Assembly (NCBI GenBank): GCA_964621525.1
Contig: CAZUMS010000037.1
Span: 1 to 34,379 of the forward strand
Reading direction: 5' to 3'
DNA: 34,379 bases
From: CAZMGV01 sp964621525 [NCBI: uncultured bacterium]
GTDB taxonomy: Bacteria > JAGRBM01
Position 1 is the stretch's first letter, and the number at the start of each line of letters is the position of its first letter. Below the pieces are notes generated by a model. That model did no database searches. It was not told where the DNA came from and saw only the letters and a program-made list of their open reading frames with translations. A program made the translations under genes and the position numbers. Positions 21,980 to 29,375 of the stretch are shown here, one piece after another.

Positions 21980-22277
21980 CGGCAAGATCATCACGCCTGG
22001 CCGGATCGGCCCGAAGGATCACCTCTGCTCCCGGTGCGCTTCCCGGGTACCGATGACCCTGGGAGTTCCGTCACTCATCAACCAGCCGGGAGGCCAAACC
22101 ATTCATTCAGTGGAGCCGGTGGCAGTTCTCGCGTGCTCGCATGGCCTTGTGACCGGGCCCGGCGCCCTGACGGCCTTGGTCGTCGAGTGCGGGGCTTTCA
22201 ACGAAGGTTTTGATGTGGGCGAAGGCGACCTGCCGGAAGGCGAAGAGCCAGAGGACGACGATTCGGAAGAGGGCTGA
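21972..22277 (+). CDS. Small early protein with CSRC motif and acidic tail
   Basis: This 101-residue protein contains CSRC near residue 20 and further Cys at about 56 and 74, which might bind zinc. The C-terminal 25 residues are almost all Glu, Asp, Gly and Pro. An acidic tail of this kind can mimic DNA or bind basic proteins. It is not recognised; it is part of the early operon between regulators and replication genes. Confidence 0.65.
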   Translation: MSDGKIITPGRIGPKDHLCSRCASRVPMTLGVPSLINQPGGQTIHSVEPVAVLACSHGLVTGPGALTALVVECGAFNEGFDVGEGDLPEGEEPEDDDSEEG

Positions 22278-22310
22278 ACCAGTAAACCCCGCGAAAGGGA
22301 AGGAGTGCAT

Positions 22311-22661
22311 ATGAGCTTGAAGATAACGTTTTCAGTTTCGGCGATCGGCGAGGAGACAGTCGAAGGGCTGCTCAAGGTAGAGGAGCGAGGCGGCGGTAAT
22401 CCGACTTCATATCCGCTCATCGTGAAGCGGGACGAAGCGCCGGGTGGACAGTTCGCAGATTTTGCGGCGGCGCGGGGATACGACGCTGCCGCTATCGGCC
22501 GGGCGATCGAGGAAAGCCTCGCCGGGCTTCCGGCCCCGGTCGAACCCCCGCCGCCGGCAGAGCCCAATCCGGCTTCGGGCGAAGATCCGGCGTCTGCCGA
22601 GGCCGGAATCGACCAGGGCGGTGCGGACCCTTCGGGAGTCGGCGAGAGCGATCAGGGCTGA
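22311..22661 (+). CDS. Small early protein, paralogue-like family member
   Basis: This 116-residue protein has a beta-rich N-terminal part (SLKITFSVSAIGEETVEGLL) and then a helical segment, DFAAARGYDAAAIGRAIEES. A Pro/Ala/Gly-rich low-complexity tail ends acidic. ATG 22311 is chosen over the GTG at 22305 because AGGAG lies 5 nt upstream of it. The layout (strands, then FAxxxxxDxxxxxxxIxxxL) recurs in the next two genes. Confidence 0.65.
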   Translation: MSLKITFSVSAIGEETVEGLLKVEERGGGNPTSYPLIVKRDEAPGGQFADFAAARGYDAAAIGRAIEESLAGLPAPVEPPPPAEPNPASGEDPASAEAGIDQGGADPSGVGESDQG

Positions 22662-22717
22662 GCCGTGATGGGCGGGGATGTTCATTCGTCCCCGCCCAAT
22701 CTGTCTGAAAGGCACGC

Positions 22718-23014
22718 ATGAAGCGGGATGTCTCAATCACATGCCGGTACGCGAACCGGAACGAGGGCCGCTACCTCTTTGGCATCTCGATCTCGACCCC
22801 GAAAGGGCAAACCTTCCGGTCACTCAGCCTCACGGTGGACCCGGAGGCGCGGGAAGCGCTGGCGACAGTTCAGGAGTTCGCCGCAAGAAATAGTCTGGAT
22901 CCGGAATTGCTGGCGAAACGGCTCCGGAAGGCCGCCGAAGACCGGATGCGGCGTCAGAAGGACCGCATATATCCAGCGGTGTCGCTCATGAGGAAATGGA
23001 GCCCGGTTTTATGA
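22718..23014 (+). CDS. Small early protein, paralogue-like family member
   Basis: This 98-residue protein has beta-rich residues 1-45 (VSITCRYANRNEGRYLFGIS, then FRSLSLTVDPEA). A helical segment follows, EFAARNSLDPELLAKRLRKA, and a basic tail. The pattern matches the neighbours at 22311 and 23011. It is coupled to the next gene by an ATGA overlap. The function is unknown. Confidence 0.65.
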   Translation: MKRDVSITCRYANRNEGRYLFGISISTPKGQTFRSLSLTVDPEAREALATVQEFAARNSLDPELLAKRLRKAAEDRMRRQKDRIYPAVSLMRKWSPVL

Positions 23015-23364
23015 TTCCTGCGATTTCGCCGGATGCACGAATGAGCACCCGGTACACCCTTAAATTCCTGAGGGAGGATGAATCCCTCGAGGCACTGTTT
23101 TTCTCGGTGACGTTTCCGGTGCTGAACACGGGCCCGGAGCGATGGGAAGCCATCCTGTTTCTCCGTCTGCCGGCAGGGTCTCACGGGCAGGGCGGTAGCG
23201 ATGCCATGCAGAAGGCGGCTGCGGAGTTCGCCGGGGAGCATGGTCTCGACGCTCCGCGCTTCTTCCGCGACGTGCTGGCCTGTTTTTCGGAAGCGTTAGG
23301 TCTCTCCGTCAGCACAGCCAAAAGTCCGGTTTTTGGACGGATGGATGAGGAGGCCATGCAATGA
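23011..23364 (+). CDS. Small early protein, paralogue-like family member
   Basis: This 117-residue protein has strand-like stretches (RYTLKFLRE, LFFSVTFPVL, AILFLRLPAG). The helical segment EFAGEHGLDAPRFFRDVLAC follows. The ATG at 23011 is chosen for its 4-nt overlap with the upstream stop and the GGAG at 22998-23001. It is coupled to the primase gene by another 4-nt overlap, so it may be made in equal amount with the replication proteins. Confidence 0.65.
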   Translation: MIPAISPDARMSTRYTLKFLREDESLEALFFSVTFPVLNTGPERWEAILFLRLPAGSHGQGGSDAMQKAAAEFAGEHGLDAPRFFRDVLACFSEALGLSVSTAKSPVFGRMDEEAMQ

Positions 23365-24467
23365 GCGACGATTTCGCCCGCGTCAAAGAGAGAATCGATC
23401 TGCTGGATCTCGTCCTTGCCGAGTCTGGCGGAAAGCTCGTGGGCCGTTCCGGCCAGAAAGACTCGAAGGTCAATCCGTGTCCGTTCTGCCGGCACAACGA
23501 CTGCTTCACGGTCTACACCGAAGAGCGGAGATACAACTGCTACTCGGGATCATGCGGTGCATCGGGTGACTGCTTCGATTTCATCGAAACGACCAAGAGC
23601 ATGGATAACGTGGCGGCTCTCCGTTACCTGGCCGGACGCGCCGGGGTTGAGCTTTCCGACCGGCCAGCGACGGCTTCAGGCGAGCCCTCAAAGCCCAAAG
23701 GTCCGAGCGTCAAGAGCCGGATATGGGCGCGGGCAGTCGAGCATTATCAGAAGCAGCTTTTCTCGATCGAGGCGGCGCGAGATTACCAGACCTTGACCCG
23801 GAAACACTCGGCGGATGTTCTCCGCGAGTTCGGGGTAGGGTTCTCGGACGGCAAACTGCATCAGGCGCTGGCCGGCGAGTTTTCGCTGGACGACCTTCTG
23901 GCCTCCGGGCTCGTTGTTCAAAACGAAGGGAAACCCCCTCGGGACTTCTTCTCGTGGGGGTTCTTCGTGTACCCCCACAAGACTTCATCGCAGAGCGGCT
24001 GGCTGGATGTCGGGGACTGGACCTGCAAGCCGCTGCCGGGATCGTCCGAACGGAAGACGGGATACCGCCTCAAGAGCGATTACCGGGATCCGTCGTGCCT
24101 GTTCCTGAACCAGTCGGCCTTGTACGGCAAAGAGTTCGTCCTGGTCGAAGGCCAGAACGATCTCCTCTCGGTTGCCGGAAAGGGCGGGGTGAAGGATGTC
24201 GTCGCCACCTGTGGCATCCTGACCAACGCCCAGCTCGACGAACTGAAGACCGTCGCGGCCGACCGGACCATTTATCTCTGCTTCGACCAGGACGACGCCG
24301 GCAAGGCATACACGCAGAAAATAGTGACGGCCCTGGCTGAATTCCTGATCCCGCCACGGCTGGGTATCAGTTTCGCGCAACGAAAGACCTGTGATCTGCG
24401 CGTGATCAACTGGTATTCGACGCAGAAGGATATCGATGACCTCCTGACCGTGATGGAGGCCGCATGA
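23361..24467 (+). CDS. DNA primase (CHC2 zinc finger + Toprim)
   Basis: This 368-residue DnaG-type primase would make RNA primers for DNA replication. The zinc-binding domain is at residues about 36-75 (CPFCRHNDC, then NCYSGSCGASGDC). The Toprim domain has FVLVEGQNDLLSV (Glu about 262) and the metal-binding acidic box YLCFDQDDAGKAY (about 305-317). The C-terminal helicase-binding domain of chromosomal DnaG is absent, and the protein is shorter than cellular DnaG. It overlaps the helicase gene by 4 nt, so primase and helicase are produced together as a phage replication pair. Confidence 0.92.
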   Translation: MSDDFARVKERIDLLDLVLAESGGKLVGRSGQKDSKVNPCPFCRHNDCFTVYTEERRYNCYSGSCGASGDCFDFIETTKSMDNVAALRYLAGRAGVELSDRPATASGEPSKPKGPSVKSRIWARAVEHYQKQLFSIEAARDYQTLTRKHSADVLREFGVGFSDGKLHQALAGEFSLDDLLASGLVVQNEGKPPRDFFSWGFFVYPHKTSSQSGWLDVGDWTCKPLPGSSERKTGYRLKSDYRDPSCLFLNQSALYGKEFVLVEGQNDLLSVAGKGGVKDVVATCGILTNAQLDELKTVAADRTIYLCFDQDDAGKAYTQKIVTALAEFLIPPRLGISFAQRKTCDLRVINWYSTQKDIDDLLTVMEAA

Positions 24468-26347
24468 CGGATAAATCCACGACGCGGCACGCACCGGCGA
24501 CGGGTGCCGTCAGGTCGGACGCGGAACGGGCGTTCGCTGAACTGCTGAACGAAGCCGCACCGGTATACCAGCCAATCGATCGCTGCATGTGGCTCTATCA
24601 GGGAACGCTCCAGGAAGGGCAGTCATTCGACGGCCCGACTTCGGCCAAGCGACGTGCGGAAATCCTTTTCGACTGGCTGGGCGGCCGCCGGTCCTTTTTT
24701 GTGAACAAGTCGAACACGGAGCACGTCTGCCTTGTCAATGAAGGCAGGGTATACCGGATCGAGCGTTCCAAGGAGTTCGAGGCGCTGCTCTATCGGCTGG
24801 TGAACACCACGTTCGAGGAGAAGCCGGGCAAGATCATTGCCGCGACGCTATCGGCGCTCGCCCATAACGAAGGCCGATGGATTGACGTTGGGTGCTGGTT
24901 CCATCTTGAGGACGACGGCACGATTCTCATCCATACCTCGCGGCGGGATGACGCCCTGATCCGTATCACCCCCGGTGAAGTCGCCCAGGTGCCGAACGGG
25001 CGGTCTTGCCTGCTCCGGCCGTCGGGCAAGATGCACGGGATCGACTACAGGCCGAACGTGGTCTCACGGGACGCTTTCCGCGATCTCAAGCTGCTCTTCC
25101 TGGACAACCTGCCCTGTGCGCCGGAAAACCGGTATTTCGTGCTCTGCTGGACCTTGTATATCTGGCTGCTCGGGTTATCCCGTGAGCGGCCGCTTCTGCA
25201 CCTGTCGGGCGACTCGTCCAGCGGCAAGACGACAGTGGCAAACCTCATTGGCGCCCTGATCTACGGGGATGACCAGGTGACTTCCACATCGGTTGCGGCC
25301 GCATGGTCAGACGGCGCCGAAAACCCGCTGATCCTGCTCGATAACATCGAGAACAGCGACCTCACGAAGGAACTCAAGAATTTCCTCCTGCTTGCCTCGA
25401 CGGGAGCGGAGCGCCGCAAGCGGTCCCAGAACACCAACACCGGGACCGTGGCGGAACGTCTCTTTACCCAGGTGCTCATAACCTCGATTGAGCCCCTGCA
25501 TCTGCCGGAACTCATTAACCGCACCTGGGATGTCCAGTGCGACAAGCAGTGGTGGCGGGAAGGCTTCAACAAGATCGAGACCCTACAGGCGCTCAAGGAT
25601 CGCCGGGACGACATTCTCTCCGCGTGGTTCCAGGCGATCGCACGCAAAGTGCTGCCAACGTGGAACGAGAGGAAGAAGCACTATCTCGACTACCTGCGGA
25701 TGAAGCACCCTTCTCACTCCAAGGACCGCGCCAAGGAATTTTTCGCGGGGATGCTGGTGATCCTTGAGAACGTGATCGAGTCGATGCCCGATGGAGACAT
25801 TTCCGGCCAGAACCCCCAGGAGAAAATTGCGAACCTGATCTCCAAGATGTTCGATACGCAGAAGGGAGTGTCCGAAGAGACGGAAATCTTCACCAATCCC
25901 ATTTACCAGTATCTGGAATCGCTCAAGGATGTCTCCCTCTACGCGGAGAACCGGTTCAAATTCGAGAGCGAATACAGGGTCAAGGTCGTCTCCGATCCAC
26001 CAGAGCACTCTGATGATCGGGTCGATCTCAAGAAGCTCAGGAAATTCGGATTCAAAGGAACGCCTGGACAGTTTCACAGCGCGTTCGGATATTTGGCCAA
26101 CTCTGTCCTTAAATCGGGCTGGCCTTACAACAACATCTATCAGTTCAGCATGCGCCTCCGGGACTCGCTCAAGGTGCTCGAAAAGACCGGCTGGAAGATC
26201 ACGGAAACAACCAACCGGGGGCAGAAGTACTACACCTTCTGGCTCAACCTGGACGATCTCCGTAAAGCGGACGCAGAAGCCGCGGTGCTGTCGCATGGCG
26301 AACCGGGCGAAGCGCCGCCAACTCCGGCACAAGGATCGTTTGCGTGA
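24464..26347 (+). CDS. Primase-associated replicative helicase/ATPase (SF3/D5-like)
   Basis: This 627-residue protein has an N-terminal region of about 220 residues of unknown fold and a P-loop ATPase core. GDSSSGKTT (249-257) is Walker A, PLILLDNIEN (about 289-298) is Walker B, and a polar strand LFTQVLITSIEP follows at the sensor position. A winged-helix-like C-terminal part ends at GQKYYTFWLNL. The order resembles virus D5/SF3-type and related phage helicases that work with a Toprim primase. It would unwind the origin or fork. It is translationally coupled to the primase and, through GTGA, to the next small gene. Confidence 0.85.
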   Translation: MTDKSTTRHAPATGAVRSDAERAFAELLNEAAPVYQPIDRCMWLYQGTLQEGQSFDGPTSAKRRAEILFDWLGGRRSFFVNKSNTEHVCLVNEGRVYRIERSKEFEALLYRLVNTTFEEKPGKIIAATLSALAHNEGRWIDVGCWFHLEDDGTILIHTSRRDDALIRITPGEVAQVPNGRSCLLRPSGKMHGIDYRPNVVSRDAFRDLKLLFLDNLPCAPENRYFVLCWTLYIWLLGLSRERPLLHLSGDSSSGKTTVANLIGALIYGDDQVTSTSVAAAWSDGAENPLILLDNIENSDLTKELKNFLLLASTGAERRKRSQNTNTGTVAERLFTQVLITSIEPLHLPELINRTWDVQCDKQWWREGFNKIETLQALKDRRDDILSAWFQAIARKVLPTWNERKKHYLDYLRMKHPSHSKDRAKEFFAGMLVILENVIESMPDGDISGQNPQEKIANLISKMFDTQKGVSEETEIFTNPIYQYLESLKDVSLYAENRFKFESEYRVKVVSDPPEHSDDRVDLKKLRKFGFKGTPGQFHSAFGYLANSVLKSGWPYNNIYQFSMRLRDSLKVLEKTGWKITETTNRGQKYYTFWLNLDDLRKADAEAAVLSHGEPGEAPPTPAQGSFA

Positions 26348-26568
26348 GCCGCTACCGGTGGAGCGATGCGTGTCTGGCGGAGATCCGTCAGGTCTATTCG
26401 CGCCATTGGGACCGGGAAATTTCTATCGACGAGGCCCGGCAGATCGCCGACGGCGGCGCGGAAATGATCCTCGTGGCGGCGCGTTCGATCCAAGAAGAAA
26501 AGGCACAAACCCCCGGAGGCTCACGGGTGGTCGATCTCAATAGCGAACGGCTCAGGAGGGCTGGTTGA
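26344..26568 (+). CDS. Small protein ending the replication operon
   Basis: This 74-residue protein is helical (ACLAEIRQVYSRHWDREISI, then EARQIADGGAEMILVAARSI) with a short basic tail. The GTG start overlaps the helicase stop by 4 nt. The helix pattern IDEARQIADGGAEMI is reminiscent of small proteins encoded beside conjugative or plasmid genes, but I do not assign a family. Confidence 0.65.
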   Translation: MSRYRWSDACLAEIRQVYSRHWDREISIDEARQIADGGAEMILVAARSIQEEKAQTPGGSRVVDLNSERLRRAG

Positions 26569-26594
26569 GGACGTGATTGGTTGATTGGACCTGC

Positions 26595-26632
26595 CCCGGA
26601 ATGGCTACCGGGACAGAAGCCGGACGGTCCGG
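26595..26632 (+). terminator. Two short hairpins after the early operon
   Basis: CCCGG/CCGGG (26595-26599/26608-26612) and the perfect CCGGAC-G-GTCCGG (26620-26632) lie in the 84-nt gap between the early operon and the convergent TA pair. There is no T-run. Their position suggests termination or insulation. Confidence 0.35.
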
Positions 26633-26652
26633 CAGGAGGCAGTGTGAGGCTA

Positions 26653-26913
26653 TTACCGGTAGACTTCCTTGCGGTGGCGGATGCGGGCGATGGACACCCT
26701 GCGGTTCCCGTCGTCGATCACATAGACGATCCGGTAATCGCCGCGCACCACGACGCGCCAGGTATCCTCGAAACCCTTGAGGGGCTTGCAGCCGGGATGC
26801 CGGGGATCGGCTTCGAGCCGCTTCACTTCGTCGTCGATGCCTTCGATGACGTGCTTCGGGAACTTGCGCTGGTCCTTCCGCGCCTGCTCGTGGGTGATGA
26901 CGGTGTAGGACAC
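26653..26913 (-). CDS. RelE/ParE-family toxin
   Basis: This 86-residue protein has the RelE/ParE layout. Two N-terminal helices with KDQRKFPKHVIEGIDDEVKR lead to a four-strand sheet: GCKPLKGFEDTWRVVVRGDY, RIVYVIDDGNRRVSIARI, ending in HRKEVYR. The LKG...WR..VGDYRIVY-like block and the terminal HRKEVY are diagnostic. RelE members cleave mRNA in the ribosome; ParE members inhibit gyrase; HRxxxY endings are RelE-like. The GTG start is 3 nt after the stop of the putative antitoxin. Confidence 0.92.
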   Translation of the reverse strand: MSYTVITHEQARKDQRKFPKHVIEGIDDEVKRLEADPRHPGCKPLKGFEDTWRVVVRGDYRIVYVIDDGNRRVSIARIRHRKEVYR

Positions 26914-26916
26914 GAA

Positions 26917-27225
26917 TCAGGCGTTCAGCGTCTTGCGAAATTCCCAGTACGGGACGGCGGGTTCCTTCAGCCGGATCTGGGCGTCGCAACCGTCGCGCCA
27001 GTCCTCGTAGGATTCGGCGTATTCCTTCGCCAGTGCGGCCGTGATGCCGAGGAGCAAAGCTACGCGGCGCGGCGGGATCTCCTCAACGACGAGCAGGACA
27101 TAGCATGCACGCCCCAGGGCGATCTGCGCTTCATGGTTGAGCCGGGTGGCGTCGGTCACGGCCTTCCGGGCCCTGCGGGAGAGAGCGGTTTCGGACGGGC
27201 TGAAATGTGCGGCCTTGAGTCCCAT
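26917..27225 (-). CDS. Putative antitoxin of RelE-type pair
   Basis: This 102-residue helical protein, upstream and in tandem with the toxin gene, is its antitoxin by position. It does not look like RelB, Phd/YefM, HigA or ParD. A possible HTH is at about residues 51-66 (IPPRRVALLLGITAALA), followed by an aromatic, acidic segment (YAESYEDWRDGC) that could fill the toxin's active site. The ATG has a TAGGAT -10 box 7 nt before it and no ribosome site, so a leaderless transcript is likely. An unrecognised antitoxin family is inferred. Confidence 0.7.
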   Translation of the reverse strand: MGLKAAHFSPSETALSRRARKAVTDATRLNHEAQIALGRACYVLLVVEEIPPRRVALLLGITAALAKEYAESYEDWRDGCDAQIRLKEPAVPYWEFRKTLNA

Positions 27226-27232
27226 GGAATCG

Positions 27233-27241
27233 ATCCTAGCA
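27233..27241 (-). promoter_or_regulatory. Extended -10 of the TA promoter
   Basis: Read leftward, TGC-TAGGAT ends 7 nt before the antitoxin ATG. This is an extended -10 without a good -35, and it implies transcription starting at the start codon. Confidence 0.45.
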
Positions 27242-27267
27242 CAGGCGGACCCGGAACGGGAGAAGGT

Positions 27268-27558
27268 TCATCCCCCGGCGGCGGCCGAACTCTGCGCCGG
27301 GATGATGCGGTAATTCCCCGCCAGCCGGCCGGTGAGCCCCCCAAGGTCCAAGACCAGATGCCAGGTTCCGCCGTTCGGAACGGATATCCGTGCTGGGGAC
27401 CTGTCGAAATGGCCGCCGTAATATGTGAAATTTCTCCGATTCCGGTAGTGCTGAAAATCGACAGGCGAGAGCAGCATGACGTTGCATGCATTTCCAGTGA
27501 TTTCGACCTCAACGATGTCATGGTCGTTGAGCCGCAGAGGCACGTGAAGGTGATTCAT
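27268..27558 (-). CDS. DUF1883 domain protein
   Basis: This 96-residue protein matches DUF1883: LRLNDHDIVEVEITGNACNV, then VMLLSPVDFQHYRN, YYGGHFDRSPARISVPNGGT, and WHLVLDLGG. The small beta-rich domain is known alone or joined to signalling or TIR-type domains; its biochemical role is not established. It overlaps the upstream membrane-protein gene by 4 nt, so the two form a unit. A stress or defence function is only a possibility. Confidence 0.85.
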   Translation of the reverse strand: MNHLHVPLRLNDHDIVEVEITGNACNVMLLSPVDFQHYRNRRNFTYYGGHFDRSPARISVPNGGTWHLVLDLGGLTGRLAGNYRIIPAQSSAAAGG

Positions 27559-27977
27559 TTCGCCTTCCCTCCGTCTATGTATTCACGAGCTTTAGCGGTA
27601 ATCGCTTCCGGAGAAAAATCATCAAGCGTTTTTTCGACAGTCGAAGGGCCCGAACACCGTGCCCGAATGGTTCTGACCGCGCTCGTCCGGTGTCTCGAAG
27701 CCCGCCACCATTCGATCAGCTTCACGATGCCGACAATGAGGCAGAGGCTGGCGATGATGAGCAGACCGAAAAATGCACGGTCGGAAATGCCATCTGCCAG
27801 AAATGGCGTCGGCCCCATGCCCCCGGCCACGCCAAGCAGCCCGACAGCGATAGTCAGGGAATCAGACCCCGGGTCTCCGATTTCCAAGGTTCGTAACTCA
27901 TGCTCGGTGATCTCGATAATCAGGACTTCACCGGCAGAGACATATTTGATTTTGGGCGGACCGTCGGGGTTCGTCAT
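27555..27977 (-). CDS. Two-span membrane protein coupled to DUF1883
   Basis: This 140-residue protein (start at the ATG, 27977) has an N-terminal beta-like region (IKYVSAGEVLIIEI, ELRTLEIGD). One hydrophobic Gly-rich segment is LTIAVGLLGVAGGMG, and one clear span is FFGLLIIASLCLIVGIVKLI. A basic cytoplasmic part and a C-terminal helical tail (FSPEAITAKAREYIDGG) follow. The frame extends 31 codons upstream, but no better start is seen. It would place a DUF1883 partner at the membrane. It is not recognised as a family. Confidence 0.7.
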   Translation of the reverse strand: MTNPDGPPKIKYVSAGEVLIIEITEHELRTLEIGDPGSDSLTIAVGLLGVAGGMGPTPFLADGISDRAFFGLLIIASLCLIVGIVKLIEWWRASRHRTSAVRTIRARCSGPSTVEKTLDDFSPEAITAKAREYIDGGKAK

Positions 27978-28008
27978 ACTTACCAATCCTACCACCCAAC
28001 TTCTCCCG

Positions 28009-28037
28009 TTGACAGGGGCCGCCGTTTCTGGCACCTT
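28009..28037 (+). promoter_or_regulatory. Promoter directly upstream of structured RNA
   Basis: A perfect -35 TTGACA (28009-28014) is followed after 17 nt by CACCTT (28032-28037), a weak -10. Transcription would begin near 28044-28050, at the outer helix of the structured element. Confidence 0.5.
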
Positions 28038-28049
28038 GGACCGCACGGA

Positions 28050-28216
28050 GCTTAAGAACTCCAAGACCACTAGCGGTCAGTCGCCCCGTCAGCGCGGTTT
28101 TTTTGCGCCCGGAATTCTCCGGGCGTGGAAATCACAGCATCACGGTCGGGCGTCTGACGAATACAACACCCCGCAAGGGGGAATTAGTCAGGCCGTTCTA
28201 GTGGCGGTTCTTAAGC
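28050..28216 (+). ncRNA. Candidate structured non-coding RNA (unassigned)
   Basis: About 167 nt are closed by GCTTAAGAAC (28050-28059) with GTTCTTAAGC (28207-28216), 10 bp perfect. A second helix is CCACTAG (28067-28073) with CTAGTGG (28198-28204), extended by CGG/CCG. Inside are an 8-bp hairpin (28106-28113/28118-28125) and a compound hairpin. The latter has GTCTGAC (28152-28158) with GTCAGGC (28187-28193), then an internal loop, and then CCCC-GCAA-GGGG (28169-28180) with a GNRA tetraloop on the plus strand only. A T7 run (28098-28104) lies in a junction. The promoter ends just before it, and no coding frame with a sensible product fits. It matches no RNA class I can name. A MITE-like inverted-repeat element or a replication/packaging signal is an alternative. 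Confidence 0.6.
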
Positions 28217-28218
28217 GC

Positions 28219-28241
28219 CCGGCCTCCATTTCGGGGGCCGG
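28219..28241 (+). terminator. 9-bp hairpin after the structured RNA
   Basis: CCGGCCTCC (28219-28227) pairs with GGGGGCCGG (28233-28241) around ATTTC, with one G-T wobble. No T-run follows. It could end the RNA by partial termination or form part of the leader of the gene at 28262. Confidence 0.4.
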
Positions 28242-28261
28242 TCAACGCACGGAGACCGCCC

Positions 28262-28486
28262 ATGCCGAAACCGCCTCTGGCGGCTGTCAAGCCGCCCTCC
28301 AACCCCATCGATCAGCTCGATATCCTGCACGCCGCCTACCGGAACTTCCGGGGGCTCAGCTTCCTCATGCTCCAGTGGGCAGAGCAGGGAGTGTCCGGCG
28401 ACGGCGGGATCGTCGGGGATATCCAGTCCGTCATGGACACCCTGGTCCGCTACTACGACGAGAAACTCGGCGAAGGGGGTGCATGA
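28262..28486 (+). CDS. Small hypothetical protein
   Basis: This 74-residue protein has a Pro-rich start (MPKPPLAAVKPPSNP) and a helical rest (LDILHAAYRNFRGLSFLMLQ). It is the first gene after the structured RNA and is followed closely by another helical protein that shares an interest in ...LRG/FRGL-type helices and ...LD.FD-like ends. A short GGAG-containing leader precedes the ATG. No function is recognised. Confidence 0.6.
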   Translation: MPKPPLAAVKPPSNPIDQLDILHAAYRNFRGLSFLMLQWAEQGVSGDGGIVGDIQSVMDTLVRYYDEKLGEGGA

Positions 28487-28489
28487 GCC

Positions 28490-29098
28490 ATGCCGGCAGA
28501 TACCCCGAAGCTGAAAGAGTTGCGAGAACTGCTGGCCCTGCTCTCGGAGTACGAGGAGCGGCTGTTGCCGGGCCGGTTCCACCGGATGGGGATGAACTTC
28601 GACGCCGCGCTGCGGGGAGTCCAGGCCCTCTTTCTGGATCCGAAGACCGACGGCCTGACGATCGACAACATGGTCGAACTGGCGGCGCTCGCCAGCCTGT
28701 TGCTGGACCGTTTCGACCGGGCCCCGGAAGCCTGCGATTGCACGGAAGACTACTGGTGCGGCTGCCCGGAGGACGACGGCGAGGCCCACCCGACCCGATA
28801 CTGGCAGGCACACCCGGAGCGGGAAGCCCCTTTCAGGCTGCGCCCTTTCATACCGCCCAGCAGGGTTTACCGGCAAGAGACCATGCGGCCGCGGAAACGA
28901 AAGATCGCCGTCCCGGAACCGGCGCAGGCGAAACCGGCAAGGAAACCGAAGGGCCTGAAACCGGAGATCGTCGAGGTCCGTACGGTGAGCCGGGCGAAGC
29001 TGCTCCAGCCTGCCCCGGACGAAGCGCGGCGCCGGAAACTGCTGGAAATCTCCCGCCGGTTCCGCGAGATCGCCGGCGGCCGGGGGGAAGACACCTGA
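28490..29098 (+). CDS. Hypothetical protein with Cys-rich knuckle
   Basis: This 202-residue protein has a helical N-terminal half (LKELRELLALLSEYEERLLP and following). A Cys/His cluster, CDCTEDYWCGCPEDDGEAH, near residue 83 may bind zinc. A long basic, Pro/Lys-rich linker leads to a short helical end. The basic linker suggests nucleic-acid contact. It is not recognised. Confidence 0.6.
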   Translation: MPADTPKLKELRELLALLSEYEERLLPGRFHRMGMNFDAALRGVQALFLDPKTDGLTIDNMVELAALASLLLDRFDRAPEACDCTEDYWCGCPEDDGEAHPTRYWQAHPEREAPFRLRPFIPPSRVYRQETMRPRKRKIAVPEPAQAKPARKPKGLKPEIVEVRTVSRAKLLQPAPDEARRRKLLEISRRFREIAGGRGEDT

Positions 29099-29111
29099 TC
29101 CGGGAGGCCGC

Positions 29112-29375
29112 ATGAATGAAACCCTCACCATCGTCGTCAGCTACGCCGACGCGACCCAGTTTGCCGGTGACGAGATTGACGGACGGGACCGGAAGGTCCG
29201 CGTCCACTGGATGACCGACGGCATCCCGCCGGAAGTCGTCCGGGCGGCCCTTTACCGGAGTGCGATCGTCACCGGCCAGTTCCTGCCGTCCGGAGAGTTT
29301 CAGGCCGTCTCGATGATGGTCCCGGCGGAAGCCGGGGCCGAGTGGAACAGGTCGGAAGGAGAGCCACAGCTATGA
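29112..29375 (+). CDS. Small hypothetical protein
   Basis: This 87-residue protein is beta-rich at the start (TLTIVVSYADATQF) and has one helix (PPEVVRAALYRSAI). A GGGAGG site precedes the ATG. It is coupled to the next gene by an ATGA overlap. The function is unknown. Confidence 0.6.
   Translation: MNETLTIVVSYADATQFAGDEIDGRDRKVRVHWMTDGIPPEVVRAALYRSAIVTGQFLPSGEFQAVSMMVPAEAGAEWNRSEGEPQL

Noticed and set aside
28098-28104. T7 run as an intrinsic terminator
   Set aside because: The stretch before it forms only weak 3-4 bp stems, and the run lies within the large conserved-looking fold.
26581-29115. Long rightward open frame of about 844 codons
   Set aside because: It runs antisense across the RelE-type, DUF1883 and membrane-protein genes and over the structured RNA, then out of frame through the gene at 28490. 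It is a GC-rich shadow frame with no recognisable domain.
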